NCBI RefSeq assembly: GCF_015476235.1
Contig: NZ_CP064338.1
Location: 1,240,001-1,304,000 of the forward strand
DNA from: Caldimonas thermodepolymerans
GTDB lineage: Bacteria > Pseudomonadota > Gammaproteobacteria > Burkholderiales > Burkholderiaceae_C
Length of the DNA stretch: 64,000 nucleotides
Direction: 5' to 3'
In this document: piece after piece, positions 19,131 through 29,106 of the stretch
Position numbering within the stretch: position 1 is the stretch's first letter
Layout: every line of letters starts with the position of its first letter
The notes under the pieces: model-generated
What the model was told of the DNA's origin: nothing
The model's input: only the letters and a program-made list of their open reading frames with translations
Databases searched by the model: none
Program-made: the position numbers and the translations under genes

Positions 19131-19934
19131 ATGAAAGCACTGACCATCATGACGGTCCCGGTGGCGGCACTGGCCCTGGCCGGGTGCATGGCGACCAACC
19201 CCACCATGGGCAGCGGCGAGGCCAAGACGGCCGTCACCGGTGCCACTGCCGGGGCGAGCGCCGAGAACGCCAACCCGGCGCTGGAGCGTTGCAACGAGAC
19301 GATGGGCACCGTGGCGCTGGTGGAGGACCAGGGGGCGTCGTGGTACCACCAGGCGCGCAGCCACCAGCTGCAGTCCACCATTCCCGTGCTGCGCATGCTG
19401 GTGCAGCAGTCCAACTGCTTCGTGGTCGTCGAGCGCGGCCGCGCGATGAACAACATGCGCCAGGAGCGCGCGCTGCAGGACAGCGGCGAGCTGCGCAAGG
19501 GCAGCAACTTCGGCAAGGGCCAGATGGTGGCGGCCGACTACACGATGAGCCCCAGCATCACGTTCAGCCAGAAGGGCACCGGCGGCCTGGGCGGCCTGCT
19601 CGGCGGACGGCTGGGCAGCATCGGCGCGGTGCTGGGGGGCAGCATGAAGTTCAACGACGCCTCGACCGTGCTGACGTTGGTCGACAACCGCTCCGGCGTG
19701 CAGCTGGCCGCGGCCGAGGGCAGTGCCCGCAACACCGACTTCAGCGCGGTGCTGGGTGCGCTGGGCGGCGGCATCGGCGGCCTGGGCGGCTATGGCAACA
19801 CGCCCGAAGGCAAGGTCGTGGTCGCGGCGTTCGCCGATTCCTACAACCAGCTGGTGCGCGCGGTGCGCAACTACCGTGCGCAGGAAGTCAAGGGCGGGCT
19901 GGGGACCGGCGGCCGCCTGAAGGTCGGCAAGTAA
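19131..19934 (+). CDS. CsgG/HfaB-like outer-membrane lipoprotein
   Basis: A 267-residue lipoprotein: the signal ends in the lipobox LALAGC with C19 as the lipidation site. The mature part contains STIPVLRMLVQQSNCFVVVERG, the core of the CsgG fold, followed by a Gly-rich region (GTGGLGGLLGGRLGSIGAVLGG) that fits a membrane-spanning segment of the pore, and VVAAFADSYNQLVRAVRNY near the end. CsgG-type proteins form secretion pores for curli or anchor holdfast. No curli genes are nearby, so the cargo is unknown; it may be an orphan member. AGGAG lies 9-13 bases before the ATG. Confidence 0.75.
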   Translation: MKALTIMTVPVAALALAGCMATNPTMGSGEAKTAVTGATAGASAENANPALERCNETMGTVALVEDQGASWYHQARSHQLQSTIPVLRMLVQQSNCFVVVERGRAMNNMRQERALQDSGELRKGSNFGKGQMVAADYTMSPSITFSQKGTGGLGGLLGGRLGSIGAVLGGSMKFNDASTVLTLVDNRSGVQLAAAEGSARNTDFSAVLGALGGGIGGLGGYGNTPEGKVVVAAFADSYNQLVRAVRNYRAQEVKGGLGTGGRLKVGK

Positions 19935-19952
19935 CCGGCCGGGTCGTCCCGT

Positions 19953-19984
19953 CCACGGGCCGCTGCGGCGGCCCGTGGCTTTTC
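19953..19984 (+). terminator. Rho-independent terminator after the CsgG-like gene
   Basis: Perfect 11-base stem CCACGGGCCGC / GCGGCCCGTGG (19953-19963 and 19968-19978) with loop TGCG, followed by CTTTTC. Confidence 0.85.
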
Positions 19985-20050
19985 TGGCGCGGCAACCGTC
20001 AAGGCCGGAGGCGGTCGTCCGGCCCCCTGGCCGTTCCCGCTGGGCCACCC

Positions 20051-20507
20051 GCAGGCGGCCGGTGCCGGCCCAGCGGACGCCGCGGATCCGGCACAGGCCG
20101 GTCCGCTGGCGTCGCCCCCTCCCCAGGAGGGGGCCGGCGCAGCCGGTAGGGGGAGGTTCCCTGCGTGCGCCCGAGGTGGCTGCGGGCCGTCGCATGCCGG
20201 CGCCGATGCCGGAGGCAGTTGCTGCGCAGGCGGCCGGTGCCGGCCCAGCGGACGCCGCGGATCCGGCTCGGCCGGTCCGCTGGCGTCGCCCCCTCCTCAG
20301 GAGGGGGCCGGCGCAGCCGGTAGGGGGAGGTTCCCTGCGTGCGCCCGAGGTGGCTGCGGGCCGTCGCATGCCGGCGCCGATGCCGGAGGCAGTCGCTGCG
20401 CAGGCGGCCTGTGCCGGCCCAGCGGACGCCGCGGATCCGGCTTGGCCGGTCCGCTGGCGTCGCCCCTCCTCAGGAGGGGGCCGGCGCAGCCGGTAGGGGG
20501 AGGTCAA
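20051..20507. repeat. GC-rich tandem intergenic repeat, 2.6 copies of about 175 bases
   Basis: Copies begin at 20051, 20226 and 20400 (periods 175 and 174), the last one truncated. Each carries a hairpin-prone core, CCCCCTCCTCAGGAGGGGG followed by CCGGCGCAGCCGG and TAGGGGGAGG. Copies differ by only a few bases, including one missing C in copy 3. The periods are not both multiples of three and the element lies between convergent genes, so it is not coding. The last copy ends next to the ppnP stop and may serve as its transcript end. The stretch 19985-20050 before it shows nothing else. Confidence 0.9.
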
Positions 20508-20821
20508 CCGTAATGACAGATGTAGTGGTACGGCTCCCCCTCGACCTTGATCTCGAAGCTCGAGTTGGCCGGCACGTCGAAGGACTGGCCGGCGGCGTAG
20601 CGGGTCCATTCGGTCTGGCCGGCCAGCCGGATCTGGCAGGCGCCGGCCACGGTCTCCATCACTTCGGGGGCGCCGGTGTTGAAGGTCAGCGTCGAGGGCA
20701 GGATCACGCCGACGCTCTTGCGCGTGCCGTCGGCCAGCGTGACGGTGTGGGAGATGCACTTGCCGTCGAAGTAGACGTTGGCCTGCGGGTTGACGGAGAC
20801 GTTGTTCAGGACGGTGGTCAT
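20504..20821 (-). CDS. ppnP: Pyrimidine/purine nucleoside phosphorylase PpnP
   Basis: A 105-residue cupin-like protein of the DUF1255 family, shown in E. coli to be a broad nucleoside phosphorylase that releases the free base and ribose-1-phosphate. Motifs NPQANVYFDGKCISHT, FNTGAPEVMETVAG and the C-terminal SFEIKVEGEPYHYICHY are typical. The start at 20821 gives MTTVLNNVSVNPQANVYFDG, the standard family N-terminus. Divergent from argG, 239 bases away; its 3' end abuts the GC-rich repeat array. Confidence 0.93.
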   Translation of the reverse strand: MTTVLNNVSVNPQANVYFDGKCISHTVTLADGTRKSVGVILPSTLTFNTGAPEVMETVAGACQIRLAGQTEWTRYAAGQSFDVPANSSFEIKVEGEPYHYICHYG

Positions 20822-20823
20822 GA

Positions 20824-22398
<1,575 letters not shown>

Positions 22399-22420
22399 TC
22401 CGCGCTGTCCGGCAGGCCAG

Positions 22421-22449
22421 GCGCCGCCTCCGGGCGGCGCTTTTCTTTT
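22421..22449 (+). terminator. Rho-independent terminator of argG
   Basis: Eight-base stem GCGCCGCC / GGCGGCGC (22421-22428 and 22433-22440) with loop TCCG, followed by TTTTCTTTT. Confidence 0.92.
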
Positions 22450-22494
22450 GCCGTGCGATGCCTGCCTGCCGTGTGGCGGGCAGGGGCTGGAGGG

Positions 22495-22755
22495 CGCAAC
22501 GGGCGGCGCGGGCCTTCCCCGCGCGCCAGCCCCCTGGGGGCCAAGCCGCGCAGCAGGACGGCGACGGCCGCGGCGATCATGGCCAGGCAGACGAGGGCTG
22601 GCCGCATGGCTCCCCGGAGGCGACGCCGGCAGGCCGGCCGGCACGGTCGCCACCAGTGGCGCCATGACCATGCCGATGTCCTCGACGAGGAGCACGCCGC
22701 CTGCGAGCAGGCTGAACATGGCCCCCGACGCGAGCGGCGTCATCCCCGGCCCCGG
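22495..22755 (-). pseudogene. Possible small membrane-protein gene broken by a frameshift
   Basis: The 491 bases between argG and kynA hold no intact convincing gene. On the minus strand a frame beginning MTPLASGAMFSLLAGGVLLV (from about 22742) gives one hydrophobic stretch and runs to about 22625; a second frame starting MRPALVCLAMIAAAVAVLLR (from 22607) gives another hydrophobic helix. The two frames are offset by one base and both show the high third-position GC of genuine genes here, so a single two-helix protein disrupted by a frameshift is possible. I do not recognise a family; a chance open frame in GC-rich DNA is equally possible. Confidence 0.25.
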
Positions 22756-22889
22756 CTGCAGGGATCGCGCCAGCACGAAGTCGCAGGGGGGCGTTTCACG
22801 CGTAGAACCCCGGCACCGTGCACGTGCCGGCCGTGGAGGACCGGTTCGTGGCCTTGGCGGAGCCTGCTGCCGCGCCTTGCCCGTGTGGC

Positions 22890-23738
22890 TCAGAGGTCGG
22901 TGCGCAGCTTCCAGATCTCCGGGAACAGCACCACGTCGAGCATCTTGCGCAGGTAGCCCACGCCCGAGGTGCCGCCGGTGCCGCGCTTGAAGCCGATCAC
23001 GCGCTCCACCGTCGTCAGGTGGCGGAAGCGCCAGAGCCGGAACGCGTCCTCCAGGTCGGTCAGCTCCTCGCCGAGCTGGTACAGGTCCCAGTGGCGCTGC
23101 GGGTCGCGGTAGACCGCGAGCCACGCCTGCTCGACCTCGGCGCTTTCGACGTAGGGCTGGGTCCAGTCGCGTTCGACGTACGTCGCCGGCACCGGCAGGC
23201 CGCGGCGCGCCAGCAGGCGCAGCGCCTCGTCGTACAGCGAGGGCGCACGCCAGGCCGCATCCACTTCCGCGAGCCGCTCGGGGCGGTGCGAGTGGGGCTT
23301 GAGCATCGCGGCGTTCTTGTTGCCCAGCGAGAACTCGATGCAGCGGTACTGCCAGCTCTGGAAGCCGCTGGAGTTGCCGAGGTAGGGCCGGATCGCCGAG
23401 TACTCGGGCGGCGTCATCGTCGCCAGCACGTCCCAGGCGTGCACCAGCTGCTCCATGATCCTGGACACGCGCGCCAGCATCTTGAACGCCGGCGCCAGCT
23501 CGTCGTTCGCCACGCAGCCGATCGCCGCACGCAGCTCGTGCAGCATCAGCTTCATCCACAGCTCGCTGGTCTGGTGCTGGATGATGAACAGCATCTCGTT
23601 GTGGTCGGGCGACAGCGGATGCTGGGCGCTCAGCACCTGGTCCAAGTGCAGGTAGTCGCCGTAGCTCATGTCCCGGGAGAAGTCGAGCTGGGCCTTCTCG
23701 GTGCGGACGATGTCTTCGGGGGTCGGGGTACTGCTCAT
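22890..23738 (-). CDS. kynA: Tryptophan 2,3-dioxygenase
   Basis: A 282-residue haem dioxygenase that opens the tryptophan indole ring to N-formylkynurenine, the first step of the kynurenine route. H55 in [11 protein letters not shown] and the proximal haem ligand H240 in [13 protein letters not shown] match the numbering of the Xanthomonas enzyme, and [17 protein letters not shown] near the C-terminus closes the substrate pocket. Start [20 protein letters not shown] at 23738, 14 bases after kynU. Last gene of kynB-kynU-kynA. Confidence 0.96.
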   Translation of the reverse strand: MSSTPTPEDIVRTEKAQLDFSRDMSYGDYLHLDQVLSAQHPLSPDHNEMLFIIQHQTSELWMKLMLHELRAAIGCVANDELAPAFKMLARVSRIMEQLVHAWDVLATMTPPEYSAIRPYLGNSSGFQSWQYRCIEFSLGNKNAAMLKPHSHRPERLAEVDAAWRAPSLYDEALRLLARRGLPVPATYVERDWTQPYVESAEVEQAWLAVYRDPQRHWDLYQLGEELTDLEDAFRLWRFRHLTTVERVIGFKRGTGGTSGVGYLRKMLDVVLFPEIWKLRTDL

Positions 23739-23752
23739 GGGGTCGGTCTTCC

Positions 23753-25024
23753 TCAGGTCACCGCATGACGGCGGTTGAACTCGGGGCGCTGCCACTCGCC
23801 GCTTTCCATCACCTCGCGCAGGTGCTCGACCGCATCCCACACGTCGACGTAGCGCGTGTACAGCGGCGTGAAACCGAAGCGCAGGATGTCGGGCATCTGG
23901 CTGTCGCCGGCGCGGAAGTCGCCGATCACGCCGCGCGCGATCAGCGCCTGCACGATGGCGTAGCCGCCTTCGCTGCGGGTCAGGCACACCTGGCTGCCGC
24001 GCTGCGCCGCATCGCGCGGCGACACCACCGACAGGCCATGGCCCGCGCAGCGTTCTTCCACCAGCTGCGCGAACAGCTCGGTCAGCTCGACCGACTTGGC
24101 GCGCAGTGCCGCCATGCCGCCGTGGGCCTCGGCGGCCAGCACGGTGTCAACGCCGCACTCGAGCGCGGCCATCGACAGGATCGGCGGCGTGCCGCACAGG
24201 TAGCGCGCGATGCCGGGCGCGGGCTGGTAGTGCGGGATGAACTCGAACGGCGCGGCGTGTCCCATCCAGCCCGACAGCGGCTGCGAGAACGCGTCGGCGT
24301 GGCGCGGGTGCACCCACACGAAGGCCGGCGCGCCGGGGCCGCCGTTGAGGTACTTGTAGCCGCAGCCGATCGCGAAGTCGGCGTCCGCGCCCTTGAGGTC
24401 CACCGGCACCGCGCCGGCCGAGTGGCACAGGTCCCAGACCGCGAGCACGCCGGCCGCGTGGGCGGCGGCAGTCAGGCGCGCCATGTCGAACATGCGGCCG
24501 GTGCGGTAGTTCACCTGGGTGAGCATCAGCACCGCGACCTCGGGGCCGAGGTGGGACTCGACCTCGTCGGCCTCCAGCAGGCGCAGCGTCCAGCCCAGCT
24601 CCTTGCACAGGCTCTCGGCGATGTAGAGGTCGGTCGGGAAGTTGCTGCGCTCGGAGAGGATGGCGCGCCGCTGCGGGTCGCGCTCGCGCTGGATGCGCGC
24701 GGCGGCGCTGAGCACCTTGTACAGGTTGACCGAGGTCGAGTCGGCGACCACCAGCTCGTTCTCGCCGGCGCCGACCAGGCGGGCGATCTTGTTGCCCACG
24801 CGCTGCGGCAGGTGGATCCAGCCGGCGGTGTTCCAGCTGCGGATCAGGTCGGTGCCCCACTCGTCGTGCAGCACCTGCTGCATGCGCTCGGTGGTGGCCT
24901 TGGGGCGCACGCCCAGCGAATTGCCGTCGAGGTAGATCACCCCATCGGGCAGGTGGAACTGCTCGCGCAACGGGGCGAGCGGGTCATGTCGGTCGCGGAC
25001 GACGCAGTCCTGTCTCGTGGTCAT
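23753..25024 (-). CDS. kynU: Kynureninase
   Basis: A 423-residue PLP enzyme that splits kynurenine to anthranilate and alanine. The PLP lysine is K234 in [12 protein letters not shown], the ring-pairing Asp is in VWDLCHSAG (about 207), and the N-terminal YLDGNSLG is typical. The ATG at 25024 has AAGGA just upstream, which lies inside an alternative in-frame ATG start 15 bases earlier, so 25024 is preferred. It lies 35 bases after kynB. Confidence 0.95.
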   Translation of the reverse strand: MTTRQDCVVRDRHDPLAPLREQFHLPDGVIYLDGNSLGVRPKATTERMQQVLHDEWGTDLIRSWNTAGWIHLPQRVGNKIARLVGAGENELVVADSTSVNLYKVLSAAARIQRERDPQRRAILSERSNFPTDLYIAESLCKELGWTLRLLEADEVESHLGPEVAVLMLTQVNYRTGRMFDMARLTAAAHAAGVLAVWDLCHSAGAVPVDLKGADADFAIGCGYKYLNGGPGAPAFVWVHPRHADAFSQPLSGWMGHAAPFEFIPHYQPAPGIARYLCGTPPILSMAALECGVDTVLAAEAHGGMAALRAKSVELTELFAQLVEERCAGHGLSVVSPRDAAQRGSQVCLTRSEGGYAIVQALIARGVIGDFRAGDSQMPDILRFGFTPLYTRYVDVWDAVEHLREVMESGEWQRPEFNRRHAVT

Positions 25025-25059
25025 TGAGGGTCCTTCCATGTCCTCGTCAAGCGCCGGCG

Positions 25060-25686
25060 TCACAGCTCGCGCAGCACCGCACGCACCGGGCTGGCATCGG
25101 CCTGCACCAGCTTCAGGGGCAGGGCGATCAGCTCGTAGTCGCCTTCCTCGACGTCGTCGAGCACCAGGTTCTCCAGCACGCGCAGGTCGCGCCGCAGCAG
25201 CACCTGGTGGGCGTCCAGCGTCTTGCTGGGCGCCGGGTCCACCGAGGCGGTGTCGATGCCGACCAGCCGCACGCCGCGGTCGGCCAGCCATTCCAGCGTC
25301 TGCGGCGCGAAGGCGGTGAAGTCGTCGACCCAGCGGTCGACCGGGGCCTGGCGGCAGGTGCGCACCAGCACGCGCGGCGGCAGGCCGTCGGCGGCGTGCC
25401 GCAGGTGCTCGGGCAGCACCAGCGGGCCGACGTCGATGCAGTGCACCACGCGGCAGGGGCCGAGGAAGGCATCCAGCGCGACGTTGCCGATCGCCGGGGC
25501 ACCGGCCGCGTAGTGCAGCGGGCCGTCGGCGTGCGCACCGGCATGCGGCGAGAGGGTGAGCTCGCTGACGTTGACCGGGCAGCCCGGGCCGATGCTGGCG
25601 GCCCAGCGCTGCCGGTAGGGCGTGTCACCCGGAAAGACCGGGCTGCCGGTGTGCAGGGGGGGCGAGATGTCCCACAGGCGCTTCAT
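25060..25686 (-). CDS. kynB: Kynurenine formamidase (arylformamidase)
   Basis: A 208-residue metal-dependent cyclase-like hydrolase that converts N-formylkynurenine to kynurenine. The metal-binding signature is HAGAHAD at residues 48-54, equivalent to H-x-G-T-H-x-D, and DISPPLHTGSPVFPGDTP at the N-terminus is characteristic of bacterial KynB. The ATG at 25686 is used; an in-frame TTG lies 9 bases upstream. First gene of the kyn operon, with a perfectly placed inverted repeat 44 bases upstream (25730-25757). Confidence 0.94.
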   Translation of the reverse strand: MKRLWDISPPLHTGSPVFPGDTPYRQRWAASIGPGCPVNVSELTLSPHAGAHADGPLHYAAGAPAIGNVALDAFLGPCRVVHCIDVGPLVLPEHLRHAADGLPPRVLVRTCRQAPVDRWVDDFTAFAPQTLEWLADRGVRLVGIDTASVDPAPSKTLDAHQVLLRRDLRVLENLVLDDVEEGDYELIALPLKLVQADASPVRAVLREL

Positions 25687-25729
25687 GAGGTTCAACGTGA
25701 ACGTCAGGGAGCGCCGTTTCTAGCACCCG

Positions 25730-25757
25730 GGAAAAACCCATGGTGTCGGTTATTTCC
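25730..25757 (-). promoter_or_regulatory. Inverted repeat upstream of the kyn operon, candidate operator
   Basis: Arms GGAAAAACCC (25730-25739) and GGTTATTTCC (25748-25757) are inverted repeats matching at 8 of 10 positions around an 8-base spacer. The site is 44 bases before the kynB ATG and 27 after the end of the upstream VWA gene. In relatives the kyn genes are controlled by KynR, an Lrp/AsnC-type regulator; no such gene lies in this window, so the assignment is inferred from position and symmetry. Confidence 0.55.
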
Positions 25758-25783
25758 AACGCCTCGTGATTTTCCGGAGGGGT

Positions 25784-27547
25784 TCAGCCTTCGGGCAGCT
25801 CGCGCGGCGCGCGCCGGGCGGCCCGCTGCACCAGCGTGAGGAACTCGCGCCGCTGTCCGTACGGGTCGGCACCCAGGCCGGAGCGGGCCAGCTCCAGCAC
25901 CTGCGGCCAGCCGAAGTCGCCCAGGTAGGGCGAGCCCTGCAGCAGCTGCCCGTAGGCGGCCACCGCGGCGGCGAAGCGGACGTCCGCGCCGGCCTCGGCC
26001 AGCGGCTTCGGCGCGTTCGCGACGGCTTGTTCCAGCAGCCGGCTGCGCGCCTCGCCGGGACGCTTGTAGCGGATCTTCAGCCAGCCCAGTTCGCCGGCCC
26101 GGGTGTCGCCGGACGCGGCGGCCGGGCGGTTGGCGGGGTAACGTTCCTCGTCGAGCAGGCCGGGCCGGCCCTGCAGCGTGAGCTCGTACAGCGCGGTCAC
26201 GCGGTGGCCCGCGCCGACGTCGCCCGCATCGACCCGGTCGTTGTTGAAGTCCTCGCGCGCGAGCTGCCGGTTGTCGTAGCCGATCAGCCGGTACTCCTTG
26301 ACCACCGCCGGGTTGAACTCAAGCTGCAGCTTCACGTCGCTGGCGACGGTGGCCAGCGTCGAGGTGAACTCCTGCACCAGCACCTTGCGGCCCTCGGCCA
26401 CCGAGTCGAGGAACGAGTACTTGCCGTCGCCGGCGTCGGCGATCTGCTCCATCAGCGCGTCGTTGTAGCGCACCAGGCCCACGCCCAGCGTGGACAGCCC
26501 GATGCCGGACTTGCGTTCGGCCGCGACGATCTGCTTGAGCTGGTCGATGCCGGTCACGCCGACATTGAAGTCGCCGTCGGTGGCCAGCAGGATGCGGTTG
26601 ATGCCGCCCGGGATGTAGCTGCGGCGCGCCTGCTGGTAGGCCAGGCGCAGCCCGGCGCCGCCGGCCGTGCTGCCGCTGGCGTGCAGCGAGCGGATCGCCT
26701 CGCGGATCAGCTCCTTGCGGTCGCCGGGGACCGATGCCAGCAGCACGCGGGTGGTGGCGGAGTAGGTGACGATGGAGACGCGGTCCTGCTCGCGCAGCTC
26801 GTCGACGAAGGCCAGCAGCGACTGCTGCACCACCGGCAGCGCCTGCGGCACGGCCATCGAGCCCGAGACGTCGACCAGGAACACGAGGTTCGCCGGCGGC
26901 AGCGTGTCCTTGGCCGGGTCGGCCGCCTGGATGCCGATCTTCAGCAGGTGGTTGTGCGGGTTCCAGGGGCTGGGCACCAGCTCGGCGTGCACGCTGAACG
27001 GGTCGGCGGCGCCGGCGGCCGGGCGCGGGTAGTCGTAGCTGAAGTAGTTCAGCATCTCCTCGACGCGCACGGCCTCGCGCGGCACGGCCAGGCCCCGCTG
27101 CAGCAGGCCACGCACACTGGTGTAGGAGCCGGTGTCCACGTCCACCGAGAAGGTCGACACCGGGTCGGTGGCCACCCGCCGCACCGGATGCGGTGCCGCG
27201 CCCTGCGTGATGACGTGGCTGTAGGGCAGGTCCTGCACCCGCGGCGGCAGCGGCCGTGGCACGGGCGCTGCCACCTGGCCCGGCGCGGTGCCCTGGCGCG
27301 CGCGGGCGAGCCGGCGCTCGGCGGCGATGCGCGCCTCGGCTGGCGAGGGTGTGGCCACCGGCACCGGCGGCGTGGGGACGGCAGGGGCGGGGACCGGGCC
27401 TGCGGGCACCGGCGCGGGGGCGGCGGCGACGTCCCCGGCGGGCGTGTCGCGGGTCTGCGGTGCGGTGCAGGCCGCCAGGGCCAGCGCCAGCAGCGCAGCG
27501 GTCAGGATACGACCCGGCCGGGGGCCGGCGGAGCAGGGGAGATGCAT
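25784..27547 (-). CDS. VWA-domain lipoprotein (YfbK-like, DUF3520 C-terminus)
   Basis: A 587-residue exported lipoprotein with the lipobox ALAAC (C27). A Pro/Ala-rich linker (about 40-75) precedes a VWF-type A N-terminal region (VSTFSVDVDTGSYTSVRGLL, about 130-150), then the VWA domain with a MIDAS motif DVSGS (226-230), and LLATDGDFNVG carrying the distal MIDAS Asp. The tail (about 480-587) matches the DUF3520 domain of E. coli YfbK. The cellular role is unknown. It is on the same strand as the kyn operon, 97 bases upstream, but separated from it by the operator-like repeat. Confidence 0.85.
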   Translation of the reverse strand: MHLPCSAGPRPGRILTAALLALALAACTAPQTRDTPAGDVAAAPAPVPAGPVPAPAVPTPPVPVATPSPAEARIAAERRLARARQGTAPGQVAAPVPRPLPPRVQDLPYSHVITQGAAPHPVRRVATDPVSTFSVDVDTGSYTSVRGLLQRGLAVPREAVRVEEMLNYFSYDYPRPAAGAADPFSVHAELVPSPWNPHNHLLKIGIQAADPAKDTLPPANLVFLVDVSGSMAVPQALPVVQQSLLAFVDELREQDRVSIVTYSATTRVLLASVPGDRKELIREAIRSLHASGSTAGGAGLRLAYQQARRSYIPGGINRILLATDGDFNVGVTGIDQLKQIVAAERKSGIGLSTLGVGLVRYNDALMEQIADAGDGKYSFLDSVAEGRKVLVQEFTSTLATVASDVKLQLEFNPAVVKEYRLIGYDNRQLAREDFNNDRVDAGDVGAGHRVTALYELTLQGRPGLLDEERYPANRPAAASGDTRAGELGWLKIRYKRPGEARSRLLEQAVANAPKPLAEAGADVRFAAAVAAYGQLLQGSPYLGDFGWPQVLELARSGLGADPYGQRREFLTLVQRAARRAPRELPEG

Positions 27548-27629
27548 GCGTGCCTCGCTTTCCTCGTGTTCACGGCGCCCGCGACGGCAGGCGCTTGCCC
27601 GTGTGAACGAGGCAGCGGGGCGGCCGGGG

Positions 27630-27977
27630 TCAAACGGGGGCGGACAGCGGCGGCAACCCGTGGCGGGCGCGGGCCCGGCTGCAGGCGTCGTCGCCCACGC
27701 CCATCGCGGCCCAGGTGCCGAACTCGCGGCACGGCGAGGGGCGCCACTCGTAGATGCCGCAGCGCGCATCGACGCCGACCGTGCCGACCAGCGCGGCGCA
27801 GCGCGGGCGGGCGTGGTCGGTGCCGCGCATGCGGCAGGTGTTGTCGGTCACGTCCACCGCCAGGCCGGAGGGCACGCAGCCGCCGTGCTCGTCGAGCTCG
27901 TCGCGGGCGAAGTCGACCCGGAAGCTGGCGCAGCAGGCGCCGCAGCCCAGGCAGGGGTTGTCGGTGGGCGTGCTCAT
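27630..27977 (-). CDS. YkgJ-type cysteine-cluster protein
   Basis: A 115-residue protein of the YkgJ/UPF0153 cysteine-cluster family, thought to bind zinc or an iron-sulphur cluster. CLGCGACC near the N-terminus, C in CRMRGTDHARPRC, CGIYEWRPSPCREFG form the conserved set. Function is unknown. Its ATG overlaps the TGA of the HD-domain gene upstream by 4 bases, so the two are coupled. A divergent paralogue is at 51506-51934. Confidence 0.85.
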   Translation of the reverse strand: MSTPTDNPCLGCGACCASFRVDFARDELDEHGGCVPSGLAVDVTDNTCRMRGTDHARPRCAALVGTVGVDARCGIYEWRPSPCREFGTWAAMGVGDDACSRARARHGLPPLSAPV

Positions 27978-28651
27978 CTCGGTGCGGGGGCGTCCAGCGC
28001 GGCCAGGGCGCGGCGCAGGTTGTCGCGCGCCGGGGTGTCCAGCCGCGCGTGGAACCAGTCGGTGGCGTACAGGCGCGGGCGGTCGAGGAAGCCCTGCAGC
28101 ACGCGGCGGCGCGCCGCCGCATAGGTGGCGGCGGGCATCCAGCGGTACTCGCGCCGCACGCCCTGCTCGTAGGCGTCGTACACCTCGGGCGGCTGGCCGA
28201 GGATGGCGAGGTCGATGTCCACCACCCAGCGGTCGTCGCCCTGCAGGGCCCCGGCCGCGTGGTGCTGCGTCGCCATGACGTGGCGTTCGACGCGCGCCGC
28301 CAGCTCCTGCGCGCGTCCGGGCGGCAGGCCGCCGCAGCCGAGCACGAAGCGCCGCGCCCAGTCGGCGCTGCGCCGTTCGTTGGCCTTGGACCAGGGCCAG
28401 TAGACCGCGTCGTGGAACCACAGTGCCAGGGCGACCGCGTCCGGGGCCTCGCACAGGGCGGCCACCTCGCGCGCGTGGCGCAGGCAGGCGAGCAGATGGG
28501 TGGCGTCGTGGTAGCGGCGCGGCCAGCGGCTCCAGGCCTGCACCAGCGCCTCGCCCACGCCGGTGGAGGCGCGTCCGGCCAGCCCCAGGCGTTCGCACAG
28601 CCGGTGCCAGTCGTCCAGCAGTTCGCGGTGTGGGTCGGGGCTCAGTCGCAT
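27974..28651 (-). CDS. HD-superfamily phosphohydrolase-like protein
   Basis: A 225-residue cytoplasmic protein with the HD-domain metal ligands in order: H48-D49 in RRYHDATH and H80-D81 in LWFHDAVYWP, then VERHVMATQHH and WVVDIDLAILG. Such proteins are usually annotated as predicted metal-dependent phosphohydrolases, substrate unknown. The start ATG at 28651 follows no clear Shine-Dalgarno. The overlapping 3' gene is the YkgJ-type protein. Confidence 0.82.
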   Translation of the reverse strand: MRLSPDPHRELLDDWHRLCERLGLAGRASTGVGEALVQAWSRWPRRYHDATHLLACLRHAREVAALCEAPDAVALALWFHDAVYWPWSKANERRSADWARRFVLGCGGLPPGRAQELAARVERHVMATQHHAAGALQGDDRWVVDIDLAILGQPPEVYDAYEQGVRREYRWMPAATYAAARRRVLQGFLDRPRLYATDWFHARLDTPARDNLRRALAALDAPAPR

Positions 28652-28704
28652 GGCGGGCAGGGACGGGTCTGTTCGGGTGGGGCTGCGTGCCGCACACTCG
28701 CATC

Positions 28705-29085
28705 ATGCTCTACCGGATGCTGGCCGATGCGCTGGTGCTGCTGCACCTGGGCTTCGTGGCGTTCGTCGTGCTGGGCGCCCTGCTGGTGCGGCGCTGGCCG
28801 TGGCTGGCCTGGGCGCACCTGCCGGCCGTGGCCTGGGGCGTGTGGATCGAATGGAGCGCCGGGCTCTGCCCGCTGACGCCGCTGGAGCAGCGCCTGCGCC
28901 GCGCGGGCGGCGAGGCCGGGTACGCGTCGTCCTTCGTCGAGCACTACGTGCTGCCCCTGCTGTATCCGCTCGGACTGACCCCGGCGATCCAGGCGGGGCT
29001 GGCGGTGTGCGTGCTGGCCCTCAACGCGGGGCTTTATGCCGGGCTCTGGCGTCGCCGCCGCAGGCCCCCGCCGGCCCGGCGCTAG
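28705..29085 (+). CDS. DUF2784 small membrane protein
   Basis: A 126-residue protein with four predicted helices: LVLLHLGFVAFVVLGALLV, WLAWAHLPAVAWGVWIEW, LLYPLGLTPAIQAGLAVCV and LALNAGLYAGLW. The stretch WSAGLCPLTPLEQRLR is typical of DUF2784. Function is unknown. The ATG at 28705 is preceded at 6 bases by CACACT, a weak version of the close -10-like element seen before other genes in this window, and no Shine-Dalgarno is visible. Divergent from the HD-YkgJ pair. Confidence 0.8.
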   Translation: MLYRMLADALVLLHLGFVAFVVLGALLVRRWPWLAWAHLPAVAWGVWIEWSAGLCPLTPLEQRLRRAGGEAGYASSFVEHYVLPLLYPLGLTPAIQAGLAVCVLALNAGLYAGLWRRRRRPPPARR

Positions 29086-29106
29086 CCGTTCCTCGCCGGA
29101 CGGCCC

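Noticed and set aside
19975-20496. Open frame across the GC-rich repeat array giving a repetitive protein
   Set aside because: The repeat periods are 175 and 174, so the frame is not kept between units, and there is no ribosome-binding site; treated as non-coding.
22448-22990. Several + strand open frames between argG and kynA
   Set aside because: Composition is low-complexity Arg/Ala/Gly, they run into kynA, and no start or domain is convincing.
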